From: Saccharopolyspora rosea
Lineage (GTDB): Bacteria > Actinomycetota > Actinomycetes > Mycobacteriales > Pseudonocardiaceae
Direction: 5' to 3'
Length of the DNA stretch: 64,000 bases
NCBI RefSeq assembly: GCF_025643595.1
Contig: NZ_CP102826.1
Coordinates: 1,550,001 to 1,614,000, forward strand
Shown: piece after piece, positions 10,425 through 21,291 of the stretch
Layout: every line of letters starts with the position of its first letter
How positions within the stretch are numbered: position 1 is the first letter of the stretch
Notes under the pieces: generated by a model
Database searches by the model: none
What the model was told of the DNA's origin: nothing
What the model saw: only the letters and a program-made list of their open reading frames with translations
Position numbers and translations under genes: made by a program

Positions 10425-10661
10425 ATGAGCACGACGACGCTGCCGGAGACCGACACCCGGACCGAGACCACGGACGACCGTCCGGACATGTTCCACTACG
10501 TGCAGAAGGACAAGATCGCCGAGAGCGCGGTCATGGGCACGTACGTGGTGGCGTTGTGCGGGGAGGTCTTCCCCGTCACCAAGTCGCCGAAGCCCGGCTC
10601 CCCGGTCTGCCCCCAGTGCAAGGAGATCTTCGAGTCGCTGCCGCCCGGCGACGACGAATGA
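10425..10661 (+). CDS. DUF3039 family protein
   Basis: 78 residues from ATG 10425. The family hallmark is a short core with FHYVQKDKIAESAVMGT, then LCGEVFPV and a CPQCKEIF CxxC pair. With the Cys of LCGE this suggests a small metal-binding site. The function is unknown, but the family is common across Actinobacteria as a stand-alone small protein. A CATCAT -10-like box 6 nt before the ATG suggests a leaderless mRNA. Confidence 0.85.
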   Translation: MSTTTLPETDTRTETTDDRPDMFHYVQKDKIAESAVMGTYVVALCGEVFPVTKSPKPGSPVCPQCKEIFESLPPGDDE

Positions 10662-10665
10662 TCCC

Positions 10666-10690
10666 GGTCTCCGGCCCGCCGCCGGAGACC
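10666..10690. terminator. Hairpin between convergent DUF3039 and BrkB genes
   Basis: A 10-bp perfect stem (10666-10675 with 10681-10690) with a CCGCC loop. A second 9-bp hairpin (10697-10720) overlaps the end of the membrane protein gene. Confidence 0.6.
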
Positions 10691-10708
10691 TCGACGCGCG
10701 GTGGCCGG

Positions 10709-11875
10709 TCAGCCACCGCGCTTCTCGGCCTGTCCCCCTTCGCGCTCCGCCTGCTCGGCGCGCTCCTCCGTCCGCTGTTCCGGAGGTAGTGCGACGCCGT
10801 TGCGCGGGGGCTCTTCGGGTTCCTCCGGCTCCGCCTGCTCGGCACCGTCGTGCTGCCCGTTGCGCCACGCCCGGTAGCCCTCCTCGGTGTGCATGCGCTG
10901 CGCCAGGCGTTTCATCTCCAGCCGCCGCCACTTGCGGCGTTCCCGCCGGGTCATCGTCGCCGGCCACATCTCCTGGATCGCGCTGTTGAACTGCGCGCCG
11001 ATGATGATCGCCAGCCCGATGAAGAACGCGAACAGCAGGAAGGCGATCGGCGTGGCCAGCGCGCCGTAGGTGTACCCGGTGCTGGTCACCCACGTCAGGT
11101 ACAGCCGCAGGCCGATGCTGGAGCACAGGAACACCGCCATCGCCAGCAGGGCGCCCGGCAGGCCGCGGTGCCACGGCAGCTTCCGGGGCAGCGCCACCTT
11201 GTACAGCGTCGCCAGCGCCACCACCAGCAGGATCCCGGTGGCCGGGTAGTAGAAGGTCTGGATCAGCCAGGCTATGTCGTCCTGGTAGGGCTCCGGGAAC
11301 ACCGTGGGCAGCCACTCCGGGCCGAGCGCGATCACCGGCAGCCCGATGACCGCCACGATGAGGGCGACCAGGTACAACAGCAGCGCGAAGATCCGCTGCC
11401 ACACGCTGTGCCGCACCAGGTACTGGCCGTAGGCCATGGTGATCGAGTCGATCAGCGACGCCAGCGCGGACGAACCCGCCCACAGCGACAGCAGGAAGCC
11501 CACCGAGATGATCTCGGAGTGGGCCTTGGTGAGGATGTCCTCCACCGTCGGCCCGATGATCTGGTCGACCACGCCCGGCGTGAACACCGACCGCGCGAAG
11601 CTGATGATCTTGCTGTGCACGGCTTCGACCACGCCGGGGCCGAACCAGTCGCCGACGAAGCCGAGGCTGCCCAACAGCCCCAGCAGCAGCGGCGGTAGCG
11701 ACATCGTCTGCCAGAACGCCGCGGCGGCGGATTCCGAGAAGATGTTGTCCCACCACGCCTTGTCCAGCGTGCGCAGTACGAGGCGCAGCGGCCCCCGCCG
11801 CACCGGCTCGCCGCCGGAGGCGGGTGCACTGCGCCCCCGGGGTTCGTGTGGACTCGGAGGACCCATGGCACCCAT
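10709..11875 (-). CDS. YihY/virulence factor BrkB family membrane protein
   Basis: 388 residues with a hydrophilic N-terminus of about 30, then six predicted membrane segments spread over residues 55-310, as in the YihY/BrkB family (formerly misnamed RNase BN). The C-terminal 75 residues are highly charged, rich in Arg and then Glu, and cytosolic. The transported or bound partner is unknown. The ATG at 11875 is followed three codons later by another ATG (11866); both are plausible and neither has a strong ribosome site. It is divergent from the helicase gene. Confidence 0.85.
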   Translation of the reverse strand: MGAMGPPSPHEPRGRSAPASGGEPVRRGPLRLVLRTLDKAWWDNIFSESAAAAFWQTMSLPPLLLGLLGSLGFVGDWFGPGVVEAVHSKIISFARSVFTPGVVDQIIGPTVEDILTKAHSEIISVGFLLSLWAGSSALASLIDSITMAYGQYLVRHSVWQRIFALLLYLVALIVAVIGLPVIALGPEWLPTVFPEPYQDDIAWLIQTFYYPATGILLVVALATLYKVALPRKLPWHRGLPGALLAMAVFLCSSIGLRLYLTWVTSTGYTYGALATPIAFLLFAFFIGLAIIIGAQFNSAIQEMWPATMTRRERRKWRRLEMKRLAQRMHTEEGYRAWRNGQHDGAEQAEPEEPEEPPRNGVALPPEQRTEERAEQAEREGGQAEKRGG

Positions 11876-11948
11876 AAGGATGCTTCATGCGCGTTCCGCG
11901 TGAGTGCAAGACCCACCGAATCGATCGCGTCGGGTACCGGCGAACGCC

Positions 11949-11963
11949 GTGAATGTGATTCAC
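11949..11963. promoter_or_regulatory. Small palindrome in the BrkB-helicase divergent region
   Basis: GTGAA-5 nt-TTCAC palindrome between two divergent starts, operator-like in position. It could bind a dimeric regulator; evidence is weak. Confidence 0.25.
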
Positions 11964-12010
11964 ACTGCCCTCCGGGCGGGCCGTACCCCGTTTCGGACGG
12001 GGCCCGGAGG

Positions 12011-12016
12011 TAGGCT
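12011..12016 (+). promoter_or_regulatory. Candidate -10 box of the helicase gene
   Basis: TAGGCT, a near-consensus actinobacterial -10, 126 nt before GTG 12143. The -35 is not obvious. Confidence 0.4.
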
Positions 12017-12142
12017 GCACGGCGGTCCGCATCGCTTCTGATCGCGCGCCGACGCGTGCGCGGGCGGTTCGCGGGAGGCTGCCAGGGGCGCCAACGACCC
12101 GTGTCCAGCAGGGGAGAGTCTAGGAAGGAGCGGCGAGCCGGC

Positions 12143-13912
12143 GTGTCCGAAGCGCAACTCGACTATTCCGTCCGATCCGTGCTCAGCGACCCCTCGCAGG
12201 CCCCCTCCCGCCCACTGCGCGCCTGGCAGCGCCGGGCCCTGACCAAGTACCTCTCGACGAAGCCGCAGGACTTCCTGGCCGTCGCCACCCCCGGCGCGGG
12301 CAAGACCACGTTCGGGCTGCGGGTCGCTGCCGAACTGCTGGCCGACCGCACGGTCGAGGCGGTGACGGTGGTGGCGCCCACCGAGCACCTCAAGCACCAG
12401 TGGGCGCTCGCGGCCGCCGGCGCGGGCATCCCGCTGGACTCGAACTTCCGCAACAGCGACGGCATGACCTCCAGCGACTACCGCGGCGTCGTGGTCACCT
12501 ACGCGCAGGTCGCCACGCACCCCGCGCTGCACCGGGTGCGCACCGAACGGCGGAAGACGCTGGTGATCCTCGACGAGGTGCACCACGCCGGCGACGCCAA
12601 GTCGTGGGGCGACGCGATCCGCGAGGCGTTCACCCCGGCGGTCCGGCGGCTGTCGCTGACGGGCACGCCGTTCCGCAGCGACGACAGCCCGATCCCGTTC
12701 ATCGGTTACGAACCGGACGCCGACGGCTCGCTGCGCAGCCAGGCCGACCACTCCTACAACTACTCCGACGCGCTGGCCGACGGCGTGGTCCGGCCGGTCG
12801 TCTTCCTCGCCTACTCGGGAGAGGCCAGGTGGCGCACCAGCGCCGGTGACGAGTTCAGCGCCCGCCTCGGCGAGCCGCTGACCGCCGAGCAGACCCAGCG
12901 GGCCTGGCGCACCGCGCTCGATCCGTCCGGCGAGTGGATCCCGACCGTGCTGCAGGCCGCCGACACGCGCCTGGCGCAACTGCGCAACGGCGGCATGCCC
13001 GACGCGGGTGGTCTGGTCATCGCCTCCGACCAGGCGACGGCCAAGGCGTACGCCAAGACGCTGAAGCGGATCACCGGCGCCGATCCTGCGGTCGTGCTGT
13101 CCGACGACCCGAACGCCTCGGAGCGCATCGGCGAGTTCGCCGAGTCCGACGAGCGCTGGATGGTCGCGGTCCGGATGGTCAGCGAGGGCGTCGACGTGCC
13201 GCGGCTGGCGGTCGGCGTGTACGCCACGAGCGCGTCGACCCCGCTGTTCTTCGCGCAGGCCGTCGGCCGCTTCGTGCGCTCGCGGCGGCCGGGGGAGACG
13301 GCGAGCATCTTCCTGCCCAGCGTCCCCGTGCTGCTGGAGCTGGCCAGCCAGCTGGAGGCGCAGCGGGACCACGTCCTGGGCAAGCCGCACCGGGAGAAGG
13401 ACGGCTGGGACGACGAACTGCTCGCCGAGGCCAACCGGCAGCGCGACGAGCCCGGCGAGGAGGAGAAGTCCTACACCGCCCTGGGCGCCGAGGCCGAGCT
13501 CGACCAGGTCATCTACGACGGCTCGTCCTTCGGCACGGCCGCGTTCAGCACCACCGAGGAGGAGCAGGACTACCTCGGACTTCCCGGTTTGCTGGAACCC
13601 GACCAGGTGCGGGCCCTGCTGCGGCAGCGGCAGTCCCAGCAGCTTGAGGACGTGGCCAAGCGGGAGGCGGAGGCCAAGGCCGCCAAGGCGGCCGAGCAGG
13701 CCGAGCAGCGCGCCCGGCCGCAGACCGTCCAGGAACGGCTGCGCAAGCTCCGCAAGGAGCTCAACACGCTCGTCTCGCTGCACCACCACCGCACCCGCAA
13801 GCCGCACGGCGCGATCTACAACGAGCTCCAACGGGTGTGCGGTGGGCCGCCGACCGCCATGGCCACCGTCGAACAGCTGGAGGAGCGGATCGCCACGCTG
13901 CGCTCCTGGTGA
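12143..13912 (+). CDS. DEAD/DEAH box (superfamily 2) helicase
   Basis: 589 residues from GTG 12143, the first start behind AGGAAGGAG. SF2 motifs in order: Walker A TPGAGKTT (residues 49-56), DEVH at 144-147, motif III LTGTPFRSD near 175, the VSEGVDVPR region near 352, and motif VI QAVGRFVRSRR near 373. The layout is that of XPB/RecG-like SF2 translocases conserved in Actinobacteria. The C-terminal 160 residues form a coiled, charged region (EAEAKAAKAAEQAEQ) and a final helical domain. ATP-driven remodelling of DNA or RNA is expected; the substrate is unknown. Confidence 0.88.
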   Translation: MSEAQLDYSVRSVLSDPSQAPSRPLRAWQRRALTKYLSTKPQDFLAVATPGAGKTTFGLRVAAELLADRTVEAVTVVAPTEHLKHQWALAAAGAGIPLDSNFRNSDGMTSSDYRGVVVTYAQVATHPALHRVRTERRKTLVILDEVHHAGDAKSWGDAIREAFTPAVRRLSLTGTPFRSDDSPIPFIGYEPDADGSLRSQADHSYNYSDALADGVVRPVVFLAYSGEARWRTSAGDEFSARLGEPLTAEQTQRAWRTALDPSGEWIPTVLQAADTRLAQLRNGGMPDAGGLVIASDQATAKAYAKTLKRITGADPAVVLSDDPNASERIGEFAESDERWMVAVRMVSEGVDVPRLAVGVYATSASTPLFFAQAVGRFVRSRRPGETASIFLPSVPVLLELASQLEAQRDHVLGKPHREKDGWDDELLAEANRQRDEPGEEEKSYTALGAEAELDQVIYDGSSFGTAAFSTTEEEQDYLGLPGLLEPDQVRALLRQRQSQQLEDVAKREAEAKAAKAAEQAEQRARPQTVQERLRKLRKELNTLVSLHHHRTRKPHGAIYNELQRVCGGPPTAMATVEQLEERIATLRSW

Positions 13913-13971
13913 GGCCGGAAGGCGGGCGAACACCCCTCGGATGAACGCTGGGGCGGCGCGACGTCGGCTCC

Positions 13972-13977
13972 TAGGCT
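13972..13977 (+). promoter_or_regulatory. -10 box giving a predicted leaderless mRNA
   Basis: TAGGCT ends 7 nt before ATG 13985, so transcription would begin at or within a base of the start codon. Confidence 0.5.
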
Positions 13978-13984
13978 CAGCCGC

Positions 13985-15196
13985 ATGGCTTACGACGTGG
14001 AGAAGATCCGAGCGCAGTACCCCGCGCTCGCCGACGGTCGGGCGTGGCTGGACGGTGCGGCCGGGACCCAGGTCCCGCAGTCGGTGATCGACGCGGTCAG
14101 CGACGCCTACCGGGTCGGCGTGTCCAACGTCGGCGGGCCGTACGAGTCGAGCCGCCGCGCCTCCGGCATCGTCGCCGAGGCCCGGTCCGCGGTGGCCGAC
14201 CTCGTGGGTGCCCCCGATCCGTCGTGCGTGGTGTTCGGCCCGAGCATGACCGCGTTGACCTACCGGTTCGCCGCGGTGCTGGCCGCCGGGTGGCGGCCCG
14301 GCGACGAGGTCGTCGTGACCCGGCTGGACCACGACGCCAACGTGCGCCCCTGGGTGCAGCTGGCCCGCAAGGCCGGTGCGTCGGTGCGCACCGCCGAGGT
14401 GGACCCCACCGGGGAACTCCCGGCGGAGCGGGTGACCGAGCTGATCGGCGACCGGACCAAGCTGGTCGCGGTCACCGCGGCGTCGAACCTGCTGGGCACC
14501 ATCCCGGACGTGCGGACCATCACCGACCGGGCCCGGCAGGTGGGCGCCGTGTCGTACGTGGACGGCGTGCAGCACTGCCCGCACGTGCCCGTGCGGATCG
14601 CCGAACTCGGCGCGGACTTCTACGCCACCAGCGCCTACAAGTGGGCCGGTCCGCACCTGGCGGCCGTCGTGGCCTCCGACCCGTGGTCGTTGGAGACGCT
14701 GCACCCGGACAAGCTCGCGCCCTCGCCGGACACCGTTCCGGACCGCTTCGAACTGGGCACCAACCCGTTCGCGTCGATGGCGGGTGTCGTGGCGGCCGTC
14801 GAACACCTGGCGGGTCTGGACTCCGATGCCGACGGCACTCGCGCGGACCGCCTGGCGGTGTCGCGCCGCGCGGCGCGCGACCACGAGGACCGCCTGGCGC
14901 GGACGCTGTTCGACGGCCTCGCCGCGCTCGACGGGGTCGTGCGGCACGGTGCTCCGCAGGGACCCTGCACGCCGACGGCCTTCTTCACGGTCCCGGGCAC
15001 CGAGCCCGCTGCCGTCGCCGAGTTCCTCGCCGCGCGCGGCCTCAACGTCTCGCACGGCCATTCCTACGCCTGGGAGCTGGTGCACGCGCTGGGCGTGGGC
15101 AGCACCGGCGGTGTGCGGGCGAGCCTGTCGCACTACACCGGCGAGAGCGACGTGCGCCGCCTGCTGGACGCCCTGGGCGACCTCAGCACCGGATGA
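13985..15196 (+). CDS. Cysteine desulfurase-like protein (PLP-dependent, VC1184 type)
   Basis: 403 residues from ATG 13985. It has the class V aminotransferase fold of NifS/SufS proteins. The PLP Schiff-base Lys is Lys219 in SAYKWAGPH, and the phosphate-binding site follows FGPSMTALTYRF near residue 85. The flexible loop that carries the catalytic Cys in true desulfurases is not evident, matching the VC1184-like branch. It may therefore act as another PLP lyase or hydrolase rather than a sulfur donor. No suf genes adjoin it. A TAGGCT box 7 nt upstream predicts a leaderless transcript. Confidence 0.87.
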   Translation: MAYDVEKIRAQYPALADGRAWLDGAAGTQVPQSVIDAVSDAYRVGVSNVGGPYESSRRASGIVAEARSAVADLVGAPDPSCVVFGPSMTALTYRFAAVLAAGWRPGDEVVVTRLDHDANVRPWVQLARKAGASVRTAEVDPTGELPAERVTELIGDRTKLVAVTAASNLLGTIPDVRTITDRARQVGAVSYVDGVQHCPHVPVRIAELGADFYATSAYKWAGPHLAAVVASDPWSLETLHPDKLAPSPDTVPDRFELGTNPFASMAGVVAAVEHLAGLDSDADGTRADRLAVSRRAARDHEDRLARTLFDGLAALDGVVRHGAPQGPCTPTAFFTVPGTEPAAVAEFLAARGLNVSHGHSYAWELVHALGVGSTGGVRASLSHYTGESDVRRLLDALGDLSTG

Positions 15197-15212
15197 GGGG
15201 GTGCACGACGAA

Positions 15213-15249
15213 GAGGTGCCCCCGGAGAACGCGTCCCCGGGGGCACCTC
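15213..15249. terminator. Hairpin terminator between convergent genes
   Basis: A 13-bp perfect stem (15213-15225 with 15237-15249), 17 nt past one stop codon and 16 nt before the other. Confidence 0.75.
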
Positions 15250-15265
15250 GTGGCTTTGCGCGGCC

Positions 15266-15448
15266 TTACCGTTCGTCCTGCAGCTCTGCTTCCATCTCAC
15301 GCAGACCAGCTTCGAACTCGCGGGCGTGGTGCCCGCAGAACAGCAACTCCCCGCCGGACGGCAGTACGGCGCGAAGTTTGGCAGCGGCCCCGCAGCGGTC
15401 GCAGCGGTCGGCGGCGGTCAGCTCGGGGCGGGTGAGCGTTGCCGGCAT
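15266..15448 (-). CDS. Small zinc-ribbon-like protein (DUF7455 family)
   Basis: 60 residues from ATG 15448, with GGAGGGAG upstream deciding the start. It contains CDRCG and FCGHH, a CxxC...CxxH pattern that likely binds one zinc, followed by a charged helix. Family members are small actinobacterial proteins often next to the principal sigma factor gene, as here. The role is unknown; transcription-associated binding is only an inference from context. Confidence 0.85.
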   Translation of the reverse strand: MPATLTRPELTAADRCDRCGAAAKLRAVLPSGGELLFCGHHAREFEAGLREMEAELQDER

Positions 15449-15791
15449 CGTGGTCTCCCTCCGTCCCGGCGTCGGAAGCTCCGACGCCCTCGATCCTGCT
15501 ACGACCACCGGTGGCCCTCTGGCTGCAGGGTCGGTGCTCGTTGGCTCCACTCTTACAGACGCGTGGGCCGAAGTCAGTGTTCCCGGGCCGCGAGGCGACG
15601 GTCGTCACCATGAAGCACCCGGATGCAGCAGCGCTCGTCGCAGAGCGTGATCAACTCGCGAAAGCCCTTGTGGCGAGGGGTTTTCCAGCATTCGGGACGA
15701 TCTTGGGCGGGTCCTGCGGGTGCCCGGTGTCACAGTCCGCGAGCGGCTTGTCCGCTCCAGGCGAACACGTGGTCGCCTCCTCGGGAAGCGA
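15449..15791. other. Intergenic region, no gene seen
   Basis: About 340 nt between the zinc-ribbon protein start and the sigA terminator. An ATG at 15610 opens a short plus-strand frame but has no ribosome site and its product lacks family features. The right part should hold the promoter of the minus-strand zinc-ribbon gene; no clear -10 was identified. Confidence 0.5.
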
Positions 15792-15826
15792 AAAGGCCGC
15801 CGACCGGTGTGCGGTCGGCGGCCTTT
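15792..15826 (-). terminator. Rho-independent terminator of sigA
   Basis: A 15-bp perfect stem (15792-15806 with 15812-15826), 5-nt loop, followed on the minus strand by TTTT. It lies 14 nt beyond the sigA stop codon. Confidence 0.85.
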
Positions 15827-15839
15827 CCGGGGTCGTTCG

Positions 15840-17237
<1,398 letters not shown>

Positions 17238-17395
17238 GTACGCCCTTTCGCGACGGTCGATCAGGGCTGGCCGGAGGGCGCGAAACCTCGGCCGCCAAAG
17301 GTCGGGGACAACCCACCCGCCGAGCCCTTCCCGGTGGCGCGAAGCACCGGAAGTGCTTCACCGAAGAGGACTTCGAATCAAGTGGGCCGTGTTCC

Positions 17396-17401
17396 ATTGT
17401 A
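17396..17401 (-). promoter_or_regulatory. Candidate -10 box of sigA
   Basis: TACAAT on the minus strand, about 160 nt before GTG 17237. The leader would hold a small 7-bp hairpin (17341-17359). The -35 match is poor, so another sigma factor could read it. Confidence 0.35.
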
Positions 17402-17475
17402 ACTGCGATGGCGGAGTGCGGTTCCGCTGCAAGGCGGAGTTCGCGCCCGGGCCGGTGTGCTAAGCCCCTGTCGGT

Positions 17476-18237
<762 letters not shown>

Positions 18238-18265
18238 GGCTGATCCTTCCTATTCGATTCAGACC

Positions 18266-18281
18266 AAGGTGTGCAGACCTT
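18266..18281. promoter_or_regulatory. Short inverted repeat in the ppgK-suhB divergent region
   Basis: AAGGT-6 nt-ACCTT lies between or at the two divergent starts and could be an operator. It overlaps the earliest possible suhB start. Weak evidence. Confidence 0.25.
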
Positions 18282-19131
18282 AACCGTGTTGTGTTGCGAT
18301 GTGTGTGTGGGATGGCCTAAAGACCTAGATCTGGAAACCCTGCGTGAAATCTCCGTGCAGGTCGCGCAGGAAGCGGGTGATCTCGCGCGCACGGTGCGCG
18401 ACGAAGCGATCACCGACGGTTCCGTGGACACCAAGAGCACTGAGACCGACGTGGTGACCGCCGGCGACCGCGCCGTCGAACGGCTCGTCCGGGAACGGCT
18501 GGCCGAGCTGCGCCCCGGCGAGTCCGTCCTCGGCGAGGAGGAGGGCGGCGAAGGCGCGCTCGACGGTCTGCGCTGGGTGGTCGACCCGATCGACGGCACC
18601 GTCAACTACCTGTACGGCTACCCGTGGTACGCGGTCTCGCTCGCCGCCCAGGTCGACGGGCGCTCGGTCGCCGGTGCCGTGGTGGAGCCGGTGTCCGGCC
18701 GGGTGTGGAGCGCCGCGGCCGGGCGCGGCGCGCACGTGGACGGCCGTCGGCTGCGGGCCTCCGGCTCCGACCGGCTCGACCTGGCCCTGGTCGGCACCGG
18801 GTTCGCCTACGACGTCCGGCGGCGTACCGCGCAGGCCCGGGTGGTCGGCCAGCTGCTCGGGGAGGTCCGCGACATCCGCCGGAGCGGCGCCGCCTCGCTG
18901 GACCTGTGCGCGGTCGCCGCGGGTTGGCTCGACGGCTACTTCGAGGTCGGCCTGAACCGGTGGGACTGGGCCGCCGGTGCGCTCATCGCGGCCGAGGCCG
19001 GGGCGGCGCTGCGGCTGCCGCAGCGGGAGTCGGACGACGGCCTCGGCGACGGGATGATCGTGTGCGCCGCCCCCGGCATCGCCAAGGACCTCGGCGACGC
19101 GCTGCTGCGCGCCGAAGCCGGCGAGGTCTGA
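18271..19131 (+). CDS. suhB: Inositol-1-monophosphatase family protein (SuhB-like)
   Basis: Up to 286 residues. Metal-binding motifs of the family are present: GEEEGG near residue 93, [10 protein letters not shown] near 111, and WDWAAGALI near 231. It dephosphorylates inositol-1-phosphate, in actinobacteria feeding phosphatidylinositol and mycothiol synthesis. The start is uncertain: GTG at 18271, 18286, 18301 and 18307 are all in frame and none has a good ribosome site. The first leaves only 33 nt to ppgK, so a start at 18301 or 18307 is likely for a divergent promoter. A perfect 34-bp palindrome terminates it. Confidence 0.9.
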   Translation: MQTLTVLCCDVCVGWPKDLDLETLREISVQVAQEAGDLARTVRDEAITDGSVDTKSTETDVVTAGDRAVERLVRERLAELRPGESVLGEEEGGEGALDGLRWVVDPIDGTVNYLYGYPWYAVSLAAQVDGRSVAGAVVEPVSGRVWSAAAGRGAHVDGRRLRASGSDRLDLALVGTGFAYDVRRRTAQARVVGQLLGEVRDIRRSGAASLDLCAVAAGWLDGYFEVGLNRWDWAAGALIAAEAGAALRLPQRESDDGLGDGMIVCAAPGIAKDLGDALLRAEAGEV

Positions 19132-19135
19132 CGCG

Positions 19136-19169
19136 GACGAGCCCTCCGGCCCGGGCCGGAGGGCTCGTC
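19136..19169. terminator. Perfect palindromic terminator between suhB and cei
   Basis: 17-bp arms without a spacer (19136-19152 and 19153-19169) between convergent genes; works in both directions. Confidence 0.8.
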
Positions 19170-19187
19170 AGTTCCGCCGGCCCGTTC

Positions 19188-19895
19188 TCAGCAGTGCACG
19201 TCGCGGGCCTTGGCCAGCAGGTCCTTGCTTATCTGCGGCGGCGTGACCTCCTGGTTGGCGCTGCCCTGCTGGTCGCGCTGCGGGACCCAGTTCTCCAGCT
19301 GCTGCAGGATCTGCTTGGCCTCCGGCGTCGCCTTGATGTCGTCGAACCGCGAGCCGAGGGCGAAGTCCACGCTGGCGTCCTCGCGCTCGTCGCGGACCAG
19401 CTGCGCGCAGGGCGCGATGAGGCTGAGGGTGCGCGCGGCGCTCACGCCCGCGCCGCCGAACCGGATCTGGCCGTGGCAGTGCAGGTCGTAGTTGACGTAG
19501 ACCGGGTCGTTGCCGGGCTTGCCGCCCTGGGCGAACCCGAGACTGTTCAGCTCGTCGGCGACCAGCGACGCCTGGCGGCTCTCCCCGTTGCCGTTGACGA
19601 CCCGCACGTGCACGTCCTGGGGCGGGACCGGATTCGCCCGGTCGAGCGCGTTGCGCGGCAACATGTTCCCCAGCGGCGCTCCCGCGGGTTTCGCCTGCCC
19701 GGCGGGAGCGGCGGTCGGCGCACCCGGTGCGTTGCAGCTCGTCGCGGTATCGATGTCCTCCACGCTGCCGAAGACGCGCGTCCACAGCACTCCCGACAGC
19801 ACGACGAGCACCGCGAGCACCACCAGAGCGGGCATCGGTCGGCGCCTTCGGTACCGGGGACCCCGTCGGCTCACCCTCGCGCTCACGGCAGACAC
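19188..19895 (-). CDS. cei: Envelope integrity protein Cei-like (LytR C-terminal domain)
   Basis: 235 residues. An Arg-rich cytosolic N-terminus (about 20 residues) precedes one membrane helix (ALVVLAVLVVLSGVLW). A Pro/Ala linker then leads to an extracytoplasmic LytR_C domain with VHVRVVNGNGE at its start and paired Cys (LHCHG, APCAQ). The M. tuberculosis counterpart Rv2700 is needed for envelope integrity and lies in the same neighbourhood. The ATG at 19895 is adopted; upstream starts read into promoter sequence. Confidence 0.88.
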   Translation of the reverse strand: MSAVSARVSRRGPRYRRRRPMPALVVLAVLVVLSGVLWTRVFGSVEDIDTATSCNAPGAPTAAPAGQAKPAGAPLGNMLPRNALDRANPVPPQDVHVRVVNGNGESRQASLVADELNSLGFAQGGKPGNDPVYVNYDLHCHGQIRFGGAGVSAARTLSLIAPCAQLVRDEREDASVDFALGSRFDDIKATPEAKQILQQLENWVPQRDQQGSANQEVTPPQISKDLLAKARDVHC

Positions 19896-20372
19896 TTCCC
19901 GCCCCTTCCTGGCTGGTTCCCATCCCGCGCACCGGTCGTCACGAGATCAGCCTAGGTGCTGCCACCGTCACACGTCGTGGTGGACACCGACTCGTCTCCC
20001 GGTCGTTGTGGCCGGTCGTCGGATCGATGGAATGCCGTGACCGGCGAGCTCTCAGCGCATCGCATCACGGGCGGGGGAGGTGGGCAACCAAGGAGGACGC
20101 GGGCGGAAGGAGGGCGGAGTTGATCTCCCTGTGCCGTCCGGTGCAGCGAACACCACACCTATGGGTGACCTGGTGCGTGTTCCGGATTCGTATGAGCTAC
20201 CCTCTCGGCGCCTCAGGGAGTGCCGGATGAGGCGAGTCGCTCGTTACGGGGGAACTAGACGCGTTGCAGGGCGAGACCACGATCACTGCGCTCGCGGGCA
20301 CAAATCCTGGTCCTGGAACGTTTACCAGCGGCACACCATTGCAGTCTCCACTAACGCAGGGGTGAATCAACG
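19896..20372. other. Divergent intergenic region with promoters only
   Basis: About 480 nt separating cei and the DUF4193 gene. A TAGGCT -10 for cei is at 19949-19954 on the minus strand. On the plus side several weak -10 candidates occur but none stands out. No frame with a ribosome site was found. The length suggests regulated promoters or a long DUF4193 leader. Confidence 0.5.
19949..19954 (-). promoter_or_regulatory. Candidate -10 box of cei
   Basis: TAGGCT on the minus strand, 54 nt before the cei start. Confidence 0.4.
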
Positions 20373-20672
20373 ATGGCGACCGACTACGACGCTCCGCGCC
20401 GCGAGTCCGACGACTTGGCCGAGGACTCGCTGGAGGAGCTCAAGGCGCGGCGCAATGATGCGCAGTCCGGCGTCGTGGACGAGGACGAAGGGGCGATCGC
20501 GGAGAACTTCGAACTGCCGGGCGCCGACCTGTCCGGCGAGGAGATGACCGTCAAGGTGCTCCCGAAGCAGGCGGACGAGTTCACCTGCTCTAGCTGCTTC
20601 CTCGTCCACCACCGCAGCCGGCTGGCGGAGGACCGCGGCGGTCGGCTGATCTGCCGCGACTGCGCCGCCTGA
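20373..20672 (+). CDS. DUF4193 family protein
   Basis: 99 residues from ATG 20373 with AGGGGTG upstream. It is acidic, with a C-terminal zinc-ribbon-like pair, FTCSSCFLVHHRS and LICRDC. The family is confined to Actinobacteria (M. tuberculosis Rv2699c) and occupies the same place between cei and DUF3093. Its function is unknown; the fold suggests metal binding. A U-rich terminator follows. Confidence 0.9.
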   Translation: MATDYDAPRRESDDLAEDSLEELKARRNDAQSGVVDEDEGAIAENFELPGADLSGEEMTVKVLPKQADEFTCSSCFLVHHRSRLAEDRGGRLICRDCAA

Positions 20673-20704
20673 CACGGCTTGCAACGACAGCGACCGGGGA
20701 GTGG

Positions 20705-20741
20705 CTGGGCACACGCGACGGCGTGTGCCCAGTTGTCTTTT
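20705..20741 (+). terminator. Rho-independent terminator after the DUF4193 gene
   Basis: A 12-bp perfect stem (20705-20716 with 20721-20732), 4-nt loop, then TTGTCTTTT. Confidence 0.85.
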
Positions 20742-20760
20742 CGGGCCGGCGCACCCGGGC

Positions 20761-21240
20761 TCAGCTCTTGCCCAGGGCTGCCACCAGCCGGTGCGGGTGG
20801 CGCGTGCTGACGACCCAGTACGGCGTCGGGTCGTTCTCGTCGTCCAACCAGACCCGCACCGACGTCTTGATCCACGGGCGGTGCAGCACGAACGCGGCCG
20901 GGTCCAGGTCCGGACCGAGCGCCCGCCGGTGCTCCCCGGCGGTCACCACTTCGGCGTCGTCGACGAACCGCAGCGGCAGGTGCGCGTCGGCGGCCCACAG
21001 CTCACCGTCGCGGACCTCCACCTTGGTGCGCCCCAGCCACAGCGGCACCGCCACCGCCAGCGGGACGAGCACGACGTAGGGCAGCCACGCCCGCACGCCG
21101 GGGTAGCCCATGTGCACCTCGGCGGCGAGCAGCACCGCGGCGATCACCGGTAGCGGCCACGTCCACCAGGACGCGTACAACCGCTCGCGGAACGCCGTCC
21201 CGCCCACTGCGTTCCCCTGACCGGGGGTGTCGCCGGTCAT
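20761..21240 (-). CDS. DUF3093 family membrane protein
   Basis: 159 residues from ATG 21240, which has GGAAG at good spacing; a GTG at 21267 is possible. Two adjacent transmembrane helices (about residues 23-70) are followed by a PH-like beta-rich domain containing [19 protein letters not shown] and a C-terminal STRHP segment. It matches DUF3093 (Rv2698 in M. tuberculosis), divergent from dut as there. The function is not known. Confidence 0.87.
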   Translation of the reverse strand: MTGDTPGQGNAVGGTAFRERLYASWWTWPLPVIAAVLLAAEVHMGYPGVRAWLPYVVLVPLAVAVPLWLGRTKVEVRDGELWAADAHLPLRFVDDAEVVTAGEHRRALGPDLDPAAFVLHRPWIKTSVRVWLDDENDPTPYWVVSTRHPHRLVAALGKS

Positions 21241-21277
21241 GCTGGCCGCTTCCACGCTCTCGGACACGGCTCCAGGG

Positions 21278-21283
21278 TAGTCT
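21278..21283 (+). promoter_or_regulatory. -10 box of dut giving a predicted leaderless mRNA
   Basis: TAGTCT ends 8 nt before GTG 21292. Confidence 0.45.
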
Positions 21284-21291
21284 CGCGGCCC

